The notes beneath the pieces were generated by a model that worked only from the letters and a program-made list of their open reading frames with translations, searched no databases and was not told the origin of the DNA. Made by a program: the position numbers and the translations under genes. Shown piece after piece: positions 47,501 to 58,130 of a stretch of 64,000 bases of DNA. How positions within the stretch are numbered: position 1 is the stretch's first letter; every line of letters begins with the position of its first letter. This DNA is from Macropodus opercularis (Eukaryota > Chordata > Actinopteri > Anabantiformes > Osphronemidae): NCBI GenBank assembly GCA_030770545.1, contig CM061109.1, positions 5,890,001 to 5,954,000 on the forward strand. Direction: 5' to 3'.

Positions 47501-47736
47501 ATGGAGAGGATCCAGTGGACGTATCAATAATTCTGGAAGGCAAGGAGATGCTTACAGGATGCAGCAGCACTGCTACAGCTTGTTCACTACTTATGGGGCT
47601 GATTTATACCCTCAACCTTGCCTACCCCCCTGTACTGCGTTATACCTTTGAGGTGTTTCAGAAACTTTTTCTGGAACTGGACATGATTAAACTTTCTCCA
47701 AAACTACAAGCTCTTAAGCTTAAGCTGTTAACTTAA
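44540..47736 (+). pseudogene. SAMD3-like / transposon-derived fish gene, multi-exon pseudogene
   Basis: Segments in order: a DNLAEHSVAGFVDSFSGSYVCRFC zinc-type motif (44548-44620); KHHFVEHYPQLIKAFGPL...MRFEAKHHFFK (about 44915-45018), a signature of a teleost transposon-derived protein family; then the SAMD3-like part with FSFDVEILLQ (45660), KHPCLKEPGSSVSS..GWQQR (45845-45910), RAEVNYLPPHPSGET and EVKKKNN (46045-46145). Splice-bordered exons follow: one to 46269, then 46511-46648 (TFMYNLDKYTPKLTAL), 46779-46871 (MRRDAVIRSLILYLGE) and the last exon 47440-47736. An in-frame TAA at 45914-45916 and a frame change near 46615 show that it is dead as read. Duplicated block A' begins inside its last intron (46959). 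The family name comes from remembered similarity. Confidence 0.6.
47440..47736 (+). pseudogene. Last exon of the SAMD3-like gene (A' copy)
   Basis: The acceptor tgtatgcag ends at 47439 and the TAA is at 47734-47736. It encodes the LEGKEMLTG and LRYTFEVFQK segments. It is identical in structure to 980-1276 and keeps the Glu in YTFEV that is expected for the family. Confidence 0.6.
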
Positions 47737-48639
47737 ATGACAGTACTGAACTGTTCAACAGTACTGTCAACGTTTGTCTTTTAGGTGAATTTTAGTTTCT
47801 GTGATTGATGTTTGTGGCCATGCTAACATTTTATCTGTAACTGTTAATGCTTTTAAGGTAAGGCTATTCTAGATCAAAACTTTGAGTAGTGGTGGTAATG
47901 TTGGTGGCTGGATTTAGCTTAACATGAACTTTTATTTTGTACATTTGTGGCATTTCTTTCCGTTTTATTATTTTATTTTGACATGCAAAATTAGCCTTAG
48001 CCTCTGTTATTTTGCATCACAGAACAGTAAAACGCTCAGGGTAGATTTAAGTTATTCTTCATTTTAGAATAAAGCAAATTAAAACTTCCTTTGGCTACTG
48101 AAAATCTTTGTATCTGTGTCTTGAAATGAACCCTGTTTAGAAAATACAATGTTTAATTATATTCTATTTTGTGATTTGTGATCAATGTTTATGAAAAAAT
48201 AAAGATTGATTTTGCAATGTAGTACATTTGGTAACATTTACATAACTATAGTGAGTAAAACAACATCATACAAGTAAATAAATTTAACAGTCAATTAAAA
48301 AACAATATAATAAAATGTACTCAACTATTAGAACAAGATTTACTTAATATTTTCTTGCTCATGAGGAGCCTGTGGAAAAAAATAAGTGATTTTAATAAAA
48401 GTAAATCATTACTTAAGTAAAATTAGGTAATATTTAATTTGCCTTTTCAATTGTGTTAAGATTAGTAGCAAGTACGTTTAACTTTATTCTGGCAGGTAAG
48501 CTGTACTTAATATTTTGGCAGTAAAATGTACTTACAAAGCATAAGCGCACATTGTTACGAGGATTTAATCAAGTAAATCCTACAAATTAGTAAATTTTAT
48601 TTTAGTGTATAATCTGACAATGCTGTCTCTTCAAACAGT
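47737..48639. other. AT-rich 3' flank in A'
   Basis: This is the counterpart of 1277-2194, with the polyadenylation signal aataaa near 48197. No gene seen. Confidence 0.55.
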
Positions 48640-50397
48640 TCCAGTGGCACAAGACCAGGTTGTATGGCCAACGTTCTCACAAGTTTTTAACTATACAAGG
48701 ACCCCCTGCTAACTGCCATTCAATATTCCAGCTAGAAACACGACACTGTCCCTGTTTAGATCCACTCATCAGCCTCGCACAAGCTTTTGCCAAATACACA
48801 GCCATAGATGATGAGACGAGACAATTATTGCAAATATTCCCACCATACACGGTATCATATACAATCACATGCATATGGACATTCCCAACATCAGCAGGAC
48901 ACTTATTCATCCTGTGTGGACTGGTTTTGTGATAATATGCAACCTGCATCACTTCCTCTGAATACTACTCAAGCAGATCCAGTTGAAGCCCCACTCAATG
49001 ATGCAAACATCACACATTCTGACACATAAAACACCTAAACATTCTGTGGGCCACTCAGGTCTGAACTCCTGACGTGGCCAAACCTAATTTTGAACAAGAA
49101 ACAAGCCCCTAACTTACTTAGTTGAGACACTTTGCCCGCATCAGAGGCTTATGTTGAGCCTTTTGCGTCCAGCTGCAGGTGGTGGTTGCTCCTTCCATTT
49201 TAAAATGGAAGGAGCAAAGAAATGTCAGCTCAAAAGTGAAGAAAATGACACAAAGCCAACAGGACTAGAAACAGACACGCAGCCGCCACCACATGTTTAC
49301 ATGTAGCAACGTGAACAGTTTACACTGTTGTCAGATAGAGAACTAGCAGGTCACGTTCACGGAGCTTTCACCCTTGAGATGCAGAAGAACACGACAGATA
49401 GAGCACACACAGGAATGATGATACTCCCCAGTGCCCACAAACCCGCAGTTAGGGAAAGGACCAAAGAGCAGACAAGAAATATAACGCCAGGATATCCAGA
49501 TTTATCACTAGGAGATAAGGGACAAAGATGAGCAGACATTACAATGTACAGATCTGAGAGGAGAGAAACAGATTGTGTATGAGCAGCACTGAGCTATATG
49601 GCTCCACTGCTGAGTAAAGCAGCCCAACAGCAGCACAGATATGTGCCGTGGAATTTCATGGATATGACAGGACTGGTGAACCGTCTTCCAGCTTTAGCTG
49701 ATGGAGCTGACTAGGAGAACCGAGAAAGCTCAAGAACCAACTCTTTCTTTCTACTGCACCATGATGCGTGATGGCGATCAGAGTCCACGGACTAGGAACA
49801 TCAAGGATGGATTCAAGTTCCAGGCTCAGCACCACACGTCGCTCTCATCATAGGGTTAAGAGATGCAACAGAAAGAATACAACCTACCACACGAGGATTA
49901 ATGGACCAAGGGAGTAATGATCAAAACTAGGAGTATGTGCAACACCCCAATCTTTCCCAAAGAAAACCAAACATCAATGACTATAAGTTAGATCAACACT
50001 CATTAATGCAATAGTACAGGAATAACATCTTACTGTACCAGACCCACACACACTGCTGTCCAACATTCCTCCAGGAATGGGCTGGTATACTGTGATCTTC
50101 ATCATCTAGATATTCAATCCACAACACTGATGTATGTGGTCTATGATGGCATTTTGATCTGCTCAAAAAGTAAAAAGCAGCGTGAAAGACTCAACTGCAG
50201 TATTTAAGGCCTTAGCAGCTGGACGTCATAAGCTCAGTAAAAGCAAGCTGCAGTTCTGTCAGAAAACTGTAGAGTCGTTGGGACGGCAGCTTAGTGGTGA
50301 AAAGAGGCTTATAGCACCGTCTCAGGTAGAAGCTGTAATAAAAGCTCCCCAACCACTAACTCTGGGACAGAAGTTGTCATTTTTGGGGATGGCTGGT

Positions 50398-51200
50398 TTT
50401 GCGGACGACACAACTGTGGTAGGTCTCTCATCAGTAACAGGGATGAGACAAACTACAGGAGCGAAGTGAGCCGTCTGCCCTGAGAGTGAACAGCACCAAG
50501 TTCCTGGGTGTTCACATCACAGAGACCCTCTCCTGGACCAACAACACCACAGCACTGGCCAAGAAAGCACAACAGCGCAAACTGAGAAGAGCTAGAGCCC
50601 CCGCCCTCATCATGTACACCTTCTACAGAGGCACCATAGAGAGCATTCTGTCCAGCTGCATCACTGTGTGGTACGGAGCCTGCAACGCCTCCTGCCGTAA
50701 GACACTACAACGCATAGTGAGAGCAGCTGAGAAGATCGTTGGAGTCTCTCTCCCCTCCCTCCAGGACATTTACAGCACCCGTCTCACCCGCAAAGGCCTC
50801 TGTATCGCAGGTGATCCCACCCACCCATCCTCTGTCCTGCTCCACGTACCCTGACCCTACGAAGTCCTCCATCCCAGGTCTAACTCTCCTCCAACCAAAC
50901 ACTGTGACCAGCACCAGTCACTTTAAAAAAACCTTTGGACATGTCTCTACCTCACTTAGCTACCTGTTTAGTCACTTTATGAAAAAAGCTACTTGCACTA
51001 CACCAAAACACTTCTTGTACATTTGTGTGTGCAAATTTTTATTTTTGTGTGTATCTGCTTTTATATATTTTTATAGTCATATATATTTTACAAGATATGT
51101 TGTATGTCTGCACCAGGGCCTGAGGGAAACGCAATTTCACTTCTCTGTATGTATGTGGTAGAATTGACATTAAACTTAAACTTGAAACTAGAAACTAATC
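50398..51200 (+). mobile_element. 5'-truncated LINE (L2/CR1-Rex-like) 3' end
   Basis: It opens with an RT catalytic motif (FADDTTVVGLS) and then jumps to the C-terminal end of a LINE RT (FLGVHITETLSW, YGACNAS..TLQRIVRAAEKI, LPSLQDIY..R). The frame 50486-50854 covers most of this. After the coding end come a 3' UTR-like stretch and a terminal gacattaaacttaaacttga repeat tail at about 51167-51196. The RT motif and the C-terminal part are not contiguous, so there is an internal deletion. The insertion replaced about 95 bases of the host sequence (3778-3868 in A). Confidence 0.75.
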
Positions 51201-51942
51201 GATCAGTCCCACTTGTGTGGACAGAAGAAGCTAAAGGAGCATTTCAGAAACAGAGACCTGCAGACTGCTCCAGCTTTAGCCAATCCTGACTATACGACAC
51301 CATTTCACCTTTATGTGGCTGAAAGACAAAACTGTGCTGATGCAAGACTCCCCCACAGGGAAACAGCCCATAGCCTGTTACAGCACTAAGCTTGATAACA
51401 CTGAGGAGGGACTGACTCCCTGCTGCCAGAGATTGGCAGCAGCAGCAGCATTTACCCATAAGTAAGCATCAGTTCTAACAGTGGGACACCCTGTGACATT
51501 GTATGTATCTCACCAACTGCATGCTATGCTAACTAGTCCTTGATTTGTTGTTACACAGGCCAGAAGGACTGGTTATGAAGTGTTACTATCAGGACAAGAA
51601 CAAACTGTGCAGCGGTGCAACACAATAAATCCCACACGACTGCACACAAGAAACACACACATTCATGCAAGTATGAGAGAATTTGTACAACCAACCGATT
51701 CCATCAGATTCATTTTGTTTGTGGATGAGTCGTGCGTATGAAACAGGAAGGCATGCAGCACGTGGGGCATTTTATAAAGTACAGCTTAGATCAGCCATGT
51801 TCAGCACAACTTGCTGATATTAGGGCCAAACAGCCACAATCTATCCAGACAGTGCATATGGCTATGGAGTGTGTCACATATGGATTTATCCATGCGGCTG
51901 GCTCACCTGTAGTGCATGGAGAAGCTGTGGCACAATTGATTC

Positions 51943-52525
51943 TGTTGAGCTGCTCTCCCAATCCCAGCTCTGCGCGTTCGTTGAATGATGAGGAGAAACG
52001 TCTGATAAAAATCAGTCTTACTTTTATTTCAAACTTGAAGAATAATAATGTACAGGCCTGGGTCAGTCTGTCCTTATACTATACAGCATATAGTCAGGGC
52101 ACGAAGTCTGACTGACACTGTCTGTCCCTCGACCCACACTTTTATGCTGGACAGAGCATCTTTCTGTGGTGTAACAGGATCCTGATGTCGTGGTCTGGTG
52201 TTCGTCTCCATGGTGATTTATTGGTGTCTTATCTTCTCCGTTGCTTTGTGGTCCCATAACCTATGGATCCAAGCACATTCCTTCTACAGACATTCACATG
52301 TTTCACTCCCTACTTATCTTATTTTCTGCTTAGACCCCCTTCTTCACATGCTGTTTAATGACCCGTGTCTGGGTGCATCTGGTGTCTCTACTATTCTCTA
52401 AAGCTGATGTGTGTGTTTCAAACTATACTTTAATGCAATCGGCTTGTTCTGTTTTCTGCCTGCATCCTACTATCTAAGCTTTCAACTACTATTTTAACTA
52501 CTACTTAACTATTTAGATTCCTACA
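51943..52525 (-). mobile_element. Solo LTR (583 bp) with 4-bp target duplication
   Basis: Block A has no insert at this place (about 4602), so the borders are exact. The LTR is TGTTGAGC...CCTACA on the plus strand, flanked by attc (51939-51942 and 52526-52529). Read on the minus strand it has a cataaaag TATA-like box (about 52140-52147) and an aataaaag polyadenylation signal (about 52023-52030) before the end, so the LTR is on the minus strand. Confidence 0.85.
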
Positions 52526-52983
52526 ATTCTCAAGTGCAGCTACCAAAAGAGTTAGAGGGAAAGATTCCTGTTTGTAGTAGTGCAGGTTTAGTAGATGGAT
52601 GGAAGCTTGTCCAACAGCTGAACCAGACCACAAAGCAGCAGCTAAGTTTTTGTATGCAGTGTTTCCCAGATTTGACAATGCCAGATACTAAATCATCAGA
52701 CAAGGGTCCTCACTTTCTGTCAAGTGTGATAAGAGAAATGTTTCATATCCCAGGAGCAGCAGGTGATGGGCCCTCAGTCGGGGATCCTGGTCACCCTGCT
52801 CTTGACAACCTTGATGTACCTCCACGTACACCTGTCTGGGGACAAGACCTGTTGGAGGAGGAGAATGTTTCCTATCTTTTCCCTCTGTTCTGTTTGTCTT
52901 TGTTGTGCTAACCCTCTCAGGTTTAGCAAGACTCTCTCTACGTCCTTTTCTGCTCCTACGTCAGATATTCTTGAAATAAACAT

Positions 52984-53608
52984 TGTAGTGGAAAATGTGT
53001 ACTGGGGATGGAATATATGAATGTATAGGATGGAATATGTACTCTATGCAGGTATTAACAGGAATAGGTTTTCATAAGTGCAGGCATGAAGTAAGATAGT
53101 CAGACTAGGAGTTACAGAGTTTCTGTGTCCAGGACGTGAACCTCTTATGTGAACAGGATGTTCACTCTCCCACATCTGGAAAGTTCTTGGCGTGTGTGGC
53201 TGCTCCGGGAACATGCCAGGTCGAAGTGACCTGTTGATAACTTTCCAGTAAACAGAGTCATTAGTCTAAACTATCCAGATCCGAAGACCAAACTTGGGCA
53301 ATAGCTTTCTTCCTACTGATGTAGGTTTAGGGTTTAAAAACCGACACCCCAAAGCGGAGAGGGAAGATGTGTGCTGTGCCGGCTGGGAGACACAGCTGGT
53401 GTCTCCCAGCCAGGCTCCGTCCTTCCCCGCGCGCCAGCGAGCTTTACCCCTGCAGGTAGGAATCAGGTGACTTCGTATATATCTGCCTTTCATGTATTTT
53501 ACACCACTTATGAGTAATAAATCATTTGTATTATTTTGAATCTCAGTGTTGTGTTTAACTGAATCCTCTCGGTGAGGAATATCTGTAAACAACTACAGAT
53601 TCTTGGCG
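52984..53608 (+). mobile_element. LTR plus first bases of a primer site, truncated provirus
   Basis: TGTAGTGG...AACTACA (52984-53597) is an LTR with inverted TGTAG/CTACA tips, absent from block A. It has gtttaaaa (about 53333) as a TATA-like box, a hairpin at 53382-53410 and taataaat near 53515. It is followed by gattct and then tggcg, the first five bases of a primer site, after which host sequence resumes (aatttcctattg). The rest of the provirus is gone. No target duplication is visible. Confidence 0.75.
53382..53410 (+). other. Perfect 12-bp LTR hairpin
   Basis: gctgggagacac pairs perfectly with gtgtctcccagc around a 5-base loop (agctg). It sits about 45 bases after the TATA-like box, so it would be near the 5' end of the transcript (R region). 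The related LTR at 1-494 keeps a 10-bp version at the same place. Confidence 0.75.
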
Positions 53609-54519
53609 AATTTCCTATTGTGCATCCTCAGTAGAAATTATTATTGTTACTTTTTTTATTATAGTTAATTTAAATATCATGATTCTTTACTTGTGCAGAA
53701 GACAACACCTTGTATTGTTAAAACTACCAGCTAAGAGCAACAGACATTTCCATTTTTGTGCTTTACATGGGAAAACATCAACCAATACACCGTGGACACA
53801 GAACGACTTTGATTTGTTTTCACATGTATTTTTCAAAATATGTGTAACCCTATGGAAGAAATCTGGGCCATAAGTCTTCAAAAAATTAACTCCCAAACGA
53901 AAACAAGCTATTTGAACCAAAACTATGAAAAACTGTAACCAAAGTTTCTCAATTCAAATATGAGTAAATTATTATTAAAATAAACGTTATATTTAAAATT
54001 GGATGCTATATCTTTATTGATACATAACACCCATCACTGTAATAAAACTGTAATAAAAAGGCAAATAAAACTTCTGCCTGGCCGCAGTTGTCAGTTTGCA
54101 TAAAGACTGCAAAACAATTTAACTGGTATCAACTTGGCTGCTACTGAATCTACAGAACTGGCCTCTATAGGGTTCAATGTTCCTCCCTAGCGCTCAGCGC
54201 CATCTACTGGCCCATGTAGCTGATTGCTCTAACAAGCACATCATTTACAATCCTCAAAACCTTGAGGAAACACACACACACACACACACACAAAGTGTGA
54301 CTTATTTTCACTTTTCTCTCCTGAATTGCACCATGAACCTCTCATAATTACTTTTACCTACTTTTATTGCATTACCTCTATTTACACATAGTTACATTTA
54401 AATGCGAGTTTCAGACAGAAAGTCAGTGTCTGGCAGAACTACAAAAAGTCCCAAACATCTAAAACATGCAGAGAAACTCCACATCTGCTGTTTTTGTAGC
54501 TTTATACGTCAAAAATATA
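53609..54519. other. No supported gene (A' counterpart of 5065-5929)
   Basis: This is the same non-coding stretch as in A, with a (CA)n run at about 54271-54291 and an extra ~50 bases at about 54008-54058. Confidence 0.5.
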
Positions 54520-54915
54520 TCAAAACTCTTTATGAGCATGACATTTCTTATCTAGTAAACTCCTAAATCGAAACATATCAGCTAAACACAGCTGTGAGAT
54601 AAATGTGAAGTACTTTGTTTTTCTGAACTGTAGTAAAGTTAAGAGGAGAGTGAAAACAAAACTTCTACCAACCTCTAAGTATCTGCATATGAAGCCGTAC
54701 TTGTTTAGGTAATAGATCAGCTCCCACCACTGCCTGTTTTCTGCAGTGAAAGCAAGATTCAGTGGCGAACTGCTAACATCACCTGGTGGTGTTAATGTGC
54801 AAGTATCAGCTACACAACCAGCTGCTACTCTTGGACAACTTGCTGTGTTTTGGCACCTGTGGATCGGTTTAGGCTGACGCTGAAGCAATTTATTATTGGT
54901 TATTTTAACTAGCAT
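54520..54915 (-). CDS. Unrecognised open frame, A' copy
   Basis: This is the counterpart of 5930-6325 and is also 131 codons and open throughout. Differences are a few substitutions near both ends. The product is unknown. Confidence 0.2.
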   Translation of the reverse strand: MLVKITNNKLLQRQPKPIHRCQNTASCPRVAAGCVADTCTLTPPGDVSSSPLNLAFTAENRQWWELIYYLNKYGFICRYLEVGRSFVFTLLLTLLQFRKTKYFTFISQLCLADMFRFRSLLDKKCHAHKEF

Positions 54916-56594
54916 TAAAATAAGCAGATGTTTTTAATGTTGTGGCTGTTTCTCTGATGTCATTGGTTGTCATGACATAACTAGACTAGAACCATAAATA
55001 CCACATCAGGTCTTACACAGAGTACTTATAATTAATCTAAATACCAGACAGGACATGATGCAATTAACAATTAACAGGCTTGTGCATTGGATTCAAATGG
55101 AAAATGTTTATTTCACCTAACATTAAACCACAAGTCTTTTCAAGTCAAGTGAAATTGTTGCAGTTTGCCATGACACTGCTCATGTACTGACACTCGAGCA
55201 TTACACAGTTTCATGGAAAATCGAAGGCACGATGAAGAATCTGAATCATGAAGGCAAACAATGCTCTGCCGTGTTTCAGGTGGAGGTGATCTGTTGTGCG
55301 GTATCACGATAGCTGGAGACGATGAACCCGACGCAGCATGTCCTGGATGGGAAGAGGTCACACAAAAAAAACATTCACCCATCAGGGGGCAGTCTTCACT
55401 GACAGATGGTGTGATCTCAGTAGAAGTGCACAGTTTGACATGATACATGTTGCTTGCTATTACCAAACAGTGATATACATCACTGACAGGTTTATAAAGC
55501 TTCCATCAACATCTATACTTGGGTTGGCAGATTTGGCTTTTTTTCATCCATTTCTCTTTGCTCCAACTCCTGGATTCTGGGGAGAGTATTTAAAGTTTTA
55601 ACTTACCCGCAGTAAAAGCTCCCTCACAGTCTTGAAATGTTTCTACGTGGGACAATGAGTCATAAGCATGAGAGAGAAGATTCCAACAGGATGTGGGATG
55701 AGAATGAAGCTATGATTAAAAGAAGCGGAAGAACAGGGGGTTGAGCATCAGGTGGACAAATAACTACTGCAAACTGTATGTTTGTACTTATACTTTCTGA
55801 AAGGTCTAGAAAAATTCTGTATTTACTGTCTAAATTAATCAAATCCTGCATCTCTGGTGGCGTGGTGGTGCATCAACCTATGACACAGGTAGTTTGCACA
55901 TTTAGGAAGGTTCAATCTGTGGCACTTCTGTTCTCCAGCCAGCTGAGGCAATGTCTCTTGGGACTTTGTAGCTGGTTCATGGAACACAGGTGTCATTTCA
56001 TGTTTCTGATTAATCAGGTTGAATTCTGGTTAGTCAGCGTCTTGCTTTGTATTCTGGTTATTAGAGACCATCTTGCTCTGTACTTAGTCAGGTAGGATTT
56101 TGTTTTATAGACTAATTGTTATTGTATTTATCCTCATAGCGAGTGACTATAGTTAGTTGTTAGTTGTTTGTTTATTAAAGACAATATTCCTGTTGAATCA
56201 CAACCAGCCTTCCAGTGTCTGCTTTCTTGTTTGTCACACATTCGCAGGTTTTGGAGTAGCGTATATTCCTATTCAGATTATGTCTTTTTGGTTAAAATGC
56301 TTCTGTCCCAGCATTTTAAATATGTCAAGTTAAACTTTTTTATCTAAAAATGAATTGAATTACACTAAATTTAAAACTTATACTGCATGAAAATGATCAC
56401 TGAAAAAGACAATAAAACTGAAAAGCTGACGTGGCCTTTTCTAGGGATAACAGTAAGTATCACAGCAACAAATTGGTGTCATGGATCACATTAAAAATAC
56501 AACTTCGAATGTACAACAGATGAAGAAATGCACAATTATAATAAGAAGAACTTGATGTTTGATACTGACAGGTACTGACACCAATGATGTAAAA

Positions 56595-56798
56595 ATGAAA
56601 TCCAGGCAGGGGACCACAGTGATGGCCCTACTTCTTTACCTGATTATTAACATCCCATTGAAAGGAAGAGACATCTCAGTCTCAACTGCCACTGCAGGAG
56701 TCTGCTTGTGTGTCACCTGGAATTGAGAGTCAAATGTCTGTCACCTGGAAATCAGTGGAAAAACAAAAACACAACAGATAGAGACAGATTAAGAAGCT
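56595..56798 (+). pseudogene. Candidate first exon, A' copy, disrupted
   Basis: This is the counterpart of 8011-8225. A TGA at 56724-56726 and an 11-base deletion near 56787 break the frame. The donor gtaagtaag is kept at 56799. If the exon is real, this copy is dead. Confidence 0.3.
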
Positions 56799-57214
56799 GT
56801 AAGTAAGTAAGTATCAGCATCAATAGGTGCTTAAAATGTCCTCATCTGCCTGAGCATGTTTTTCCATCCTGTCTACTGTAGTGAGTAGGTGTGGAACCTC
56901 AACTACCTACTCAATACCCTTCAGACAACTTCACCTGGATGAATGAGAATCTCCACAGACAACTACAGACATTGTTTCTACCATAGCCCCAAGTACAAAC
57001 CAGAGCACGTTGCTAACTTGTAACACATTCAGGCATAAGTTAATAAATAAAGGCAAAACAAGATATACACTTCATTTAATATAGTATTTGACAAGTAAAT
57101 TTTGCTCCTAAATTGTTATTAATTATCTACTATAGTTCTGTGGAAACAGAAATTCGAAACACTAATTCGAGCATGGCCTCAGTCAGGTATCATCAATTGT
57201 GTTTATAATAATAA

Positions 57215-57982
57215 TGTTACGGGTCCCAAGTCGGGTACCAGCGCAGCAAAGATGAAGCTGGGAAACAGGTAACAATCAGGAGCAATTATGGATTGAAGCG
57301 CTCAGTTCACCTTCCCGAATAGCCTTTCTCTTTATTCATCTTTTCAACTAATAACAAAACATTTACTTCACTTAATATAATTTAACTCTATTAGCAATGT
57401 AAACCAACAAAAAATAACTTATCACAAAAAGATGTGCGTGTAGGAGCCTAAATACTATTACTATGAAAAGCAAATACATATGGTGTCCGTCTGCAGGACA
57501 TAGTGTAGCAGACAGATGACACGGCGCATGCGCTACTCGACACGCCATGCGTCTCACTGCTCACGTAGCGTGTAGCGAACTTCTAAACTCTAATTAAAGT
57601 TCATTGTAAGAGTGTAGTTCCCTATAAACAATTTAATAACATTCGCCGTACAAATATAAACTCTCTCTAATGTGGTTTTCATTAGTTTTCCACCAATTAC
57701 TAACCTGGGAAACAGGTAACAATCAGGAGCAATTATGGATTGAAGCGCTCAGTTCACCTTCCCGAATAGCCTTGAGGTGGGGGCGGAGCTCCACCGCAAA
57801 AGCCTCCCTGGTGCAACTGCTTCCGTCCCAAAGGTTCCTACCTGAGATTTATGTTCCCGTGTGTTCACTAAATAAATATGGGAATTGTATATCCAATTCT
57901 CCTATATTTTATAATATATATATATATCCATCTAAATAAATTATACACAAATAAATCCACGTTTCATTTGTGGTGTATCACA
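57215..57982 (-). repeat. Ty3/Gypsy 3' LTR (768 bp)
   Basis: On the minus strand it begins TGTGATACACC and ends GGGACCCGTAACA. A gttggggag purine-rich tract lies just before it on the element strand. A 69-base segment occurs twice inside it (57258-57326 and 57705-57773, identical) with about 380 bases between. Confidence 0.85.
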
Positions 57983-58130
57983 TACTCCCCAACAAACAAA
58001 AGTGGCTCCTGACACTTATACTTAGGTGTTACCGAATACAACTATCTATATCTCAGAGAACTGCCAAGCACTTACAGAACAAACAAATTAACAGTTTGAG
58101 TCTCCCACCTAAGATATATGTCCCCGCTAT

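Larger units (their letters stand above)
48640..52983 (+). pseudogene. Degenerate class I provirus, A' copy, with later insertions
   Basis: This is the same remnant as 2195-5090, with gag, RT (50182-50397 frame), RNase H, integrase and env leader patches in the same order. It is interrupted by the LINE tail at 50398-51200 and the solo LTR at 51943-52525. A stretch at 49007-49190, absent from A, carries no recognisable element. The insertions date from after the A/A' split or were lost from A. Confidence 0.75.
46959..57214 (+). repeat. Segmental duplication block A' (direct copy of A)
   Basis: It matches 499-8640 in direct orientation. Relative to A it has an extra ~180 bases at 49007-49190, a LINE tail at 50398-51200 replacing ~95 bases, a solo LTR at 51943-52525, an LTR at 52984-53608 and about 50 bases near 54010-54058. 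The Ty3/Gypsy element interrupts it at 57215. Because the upstream SAMD3-like exons join it continuously, A' is probably the parental copy. Confidence 0.93.
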
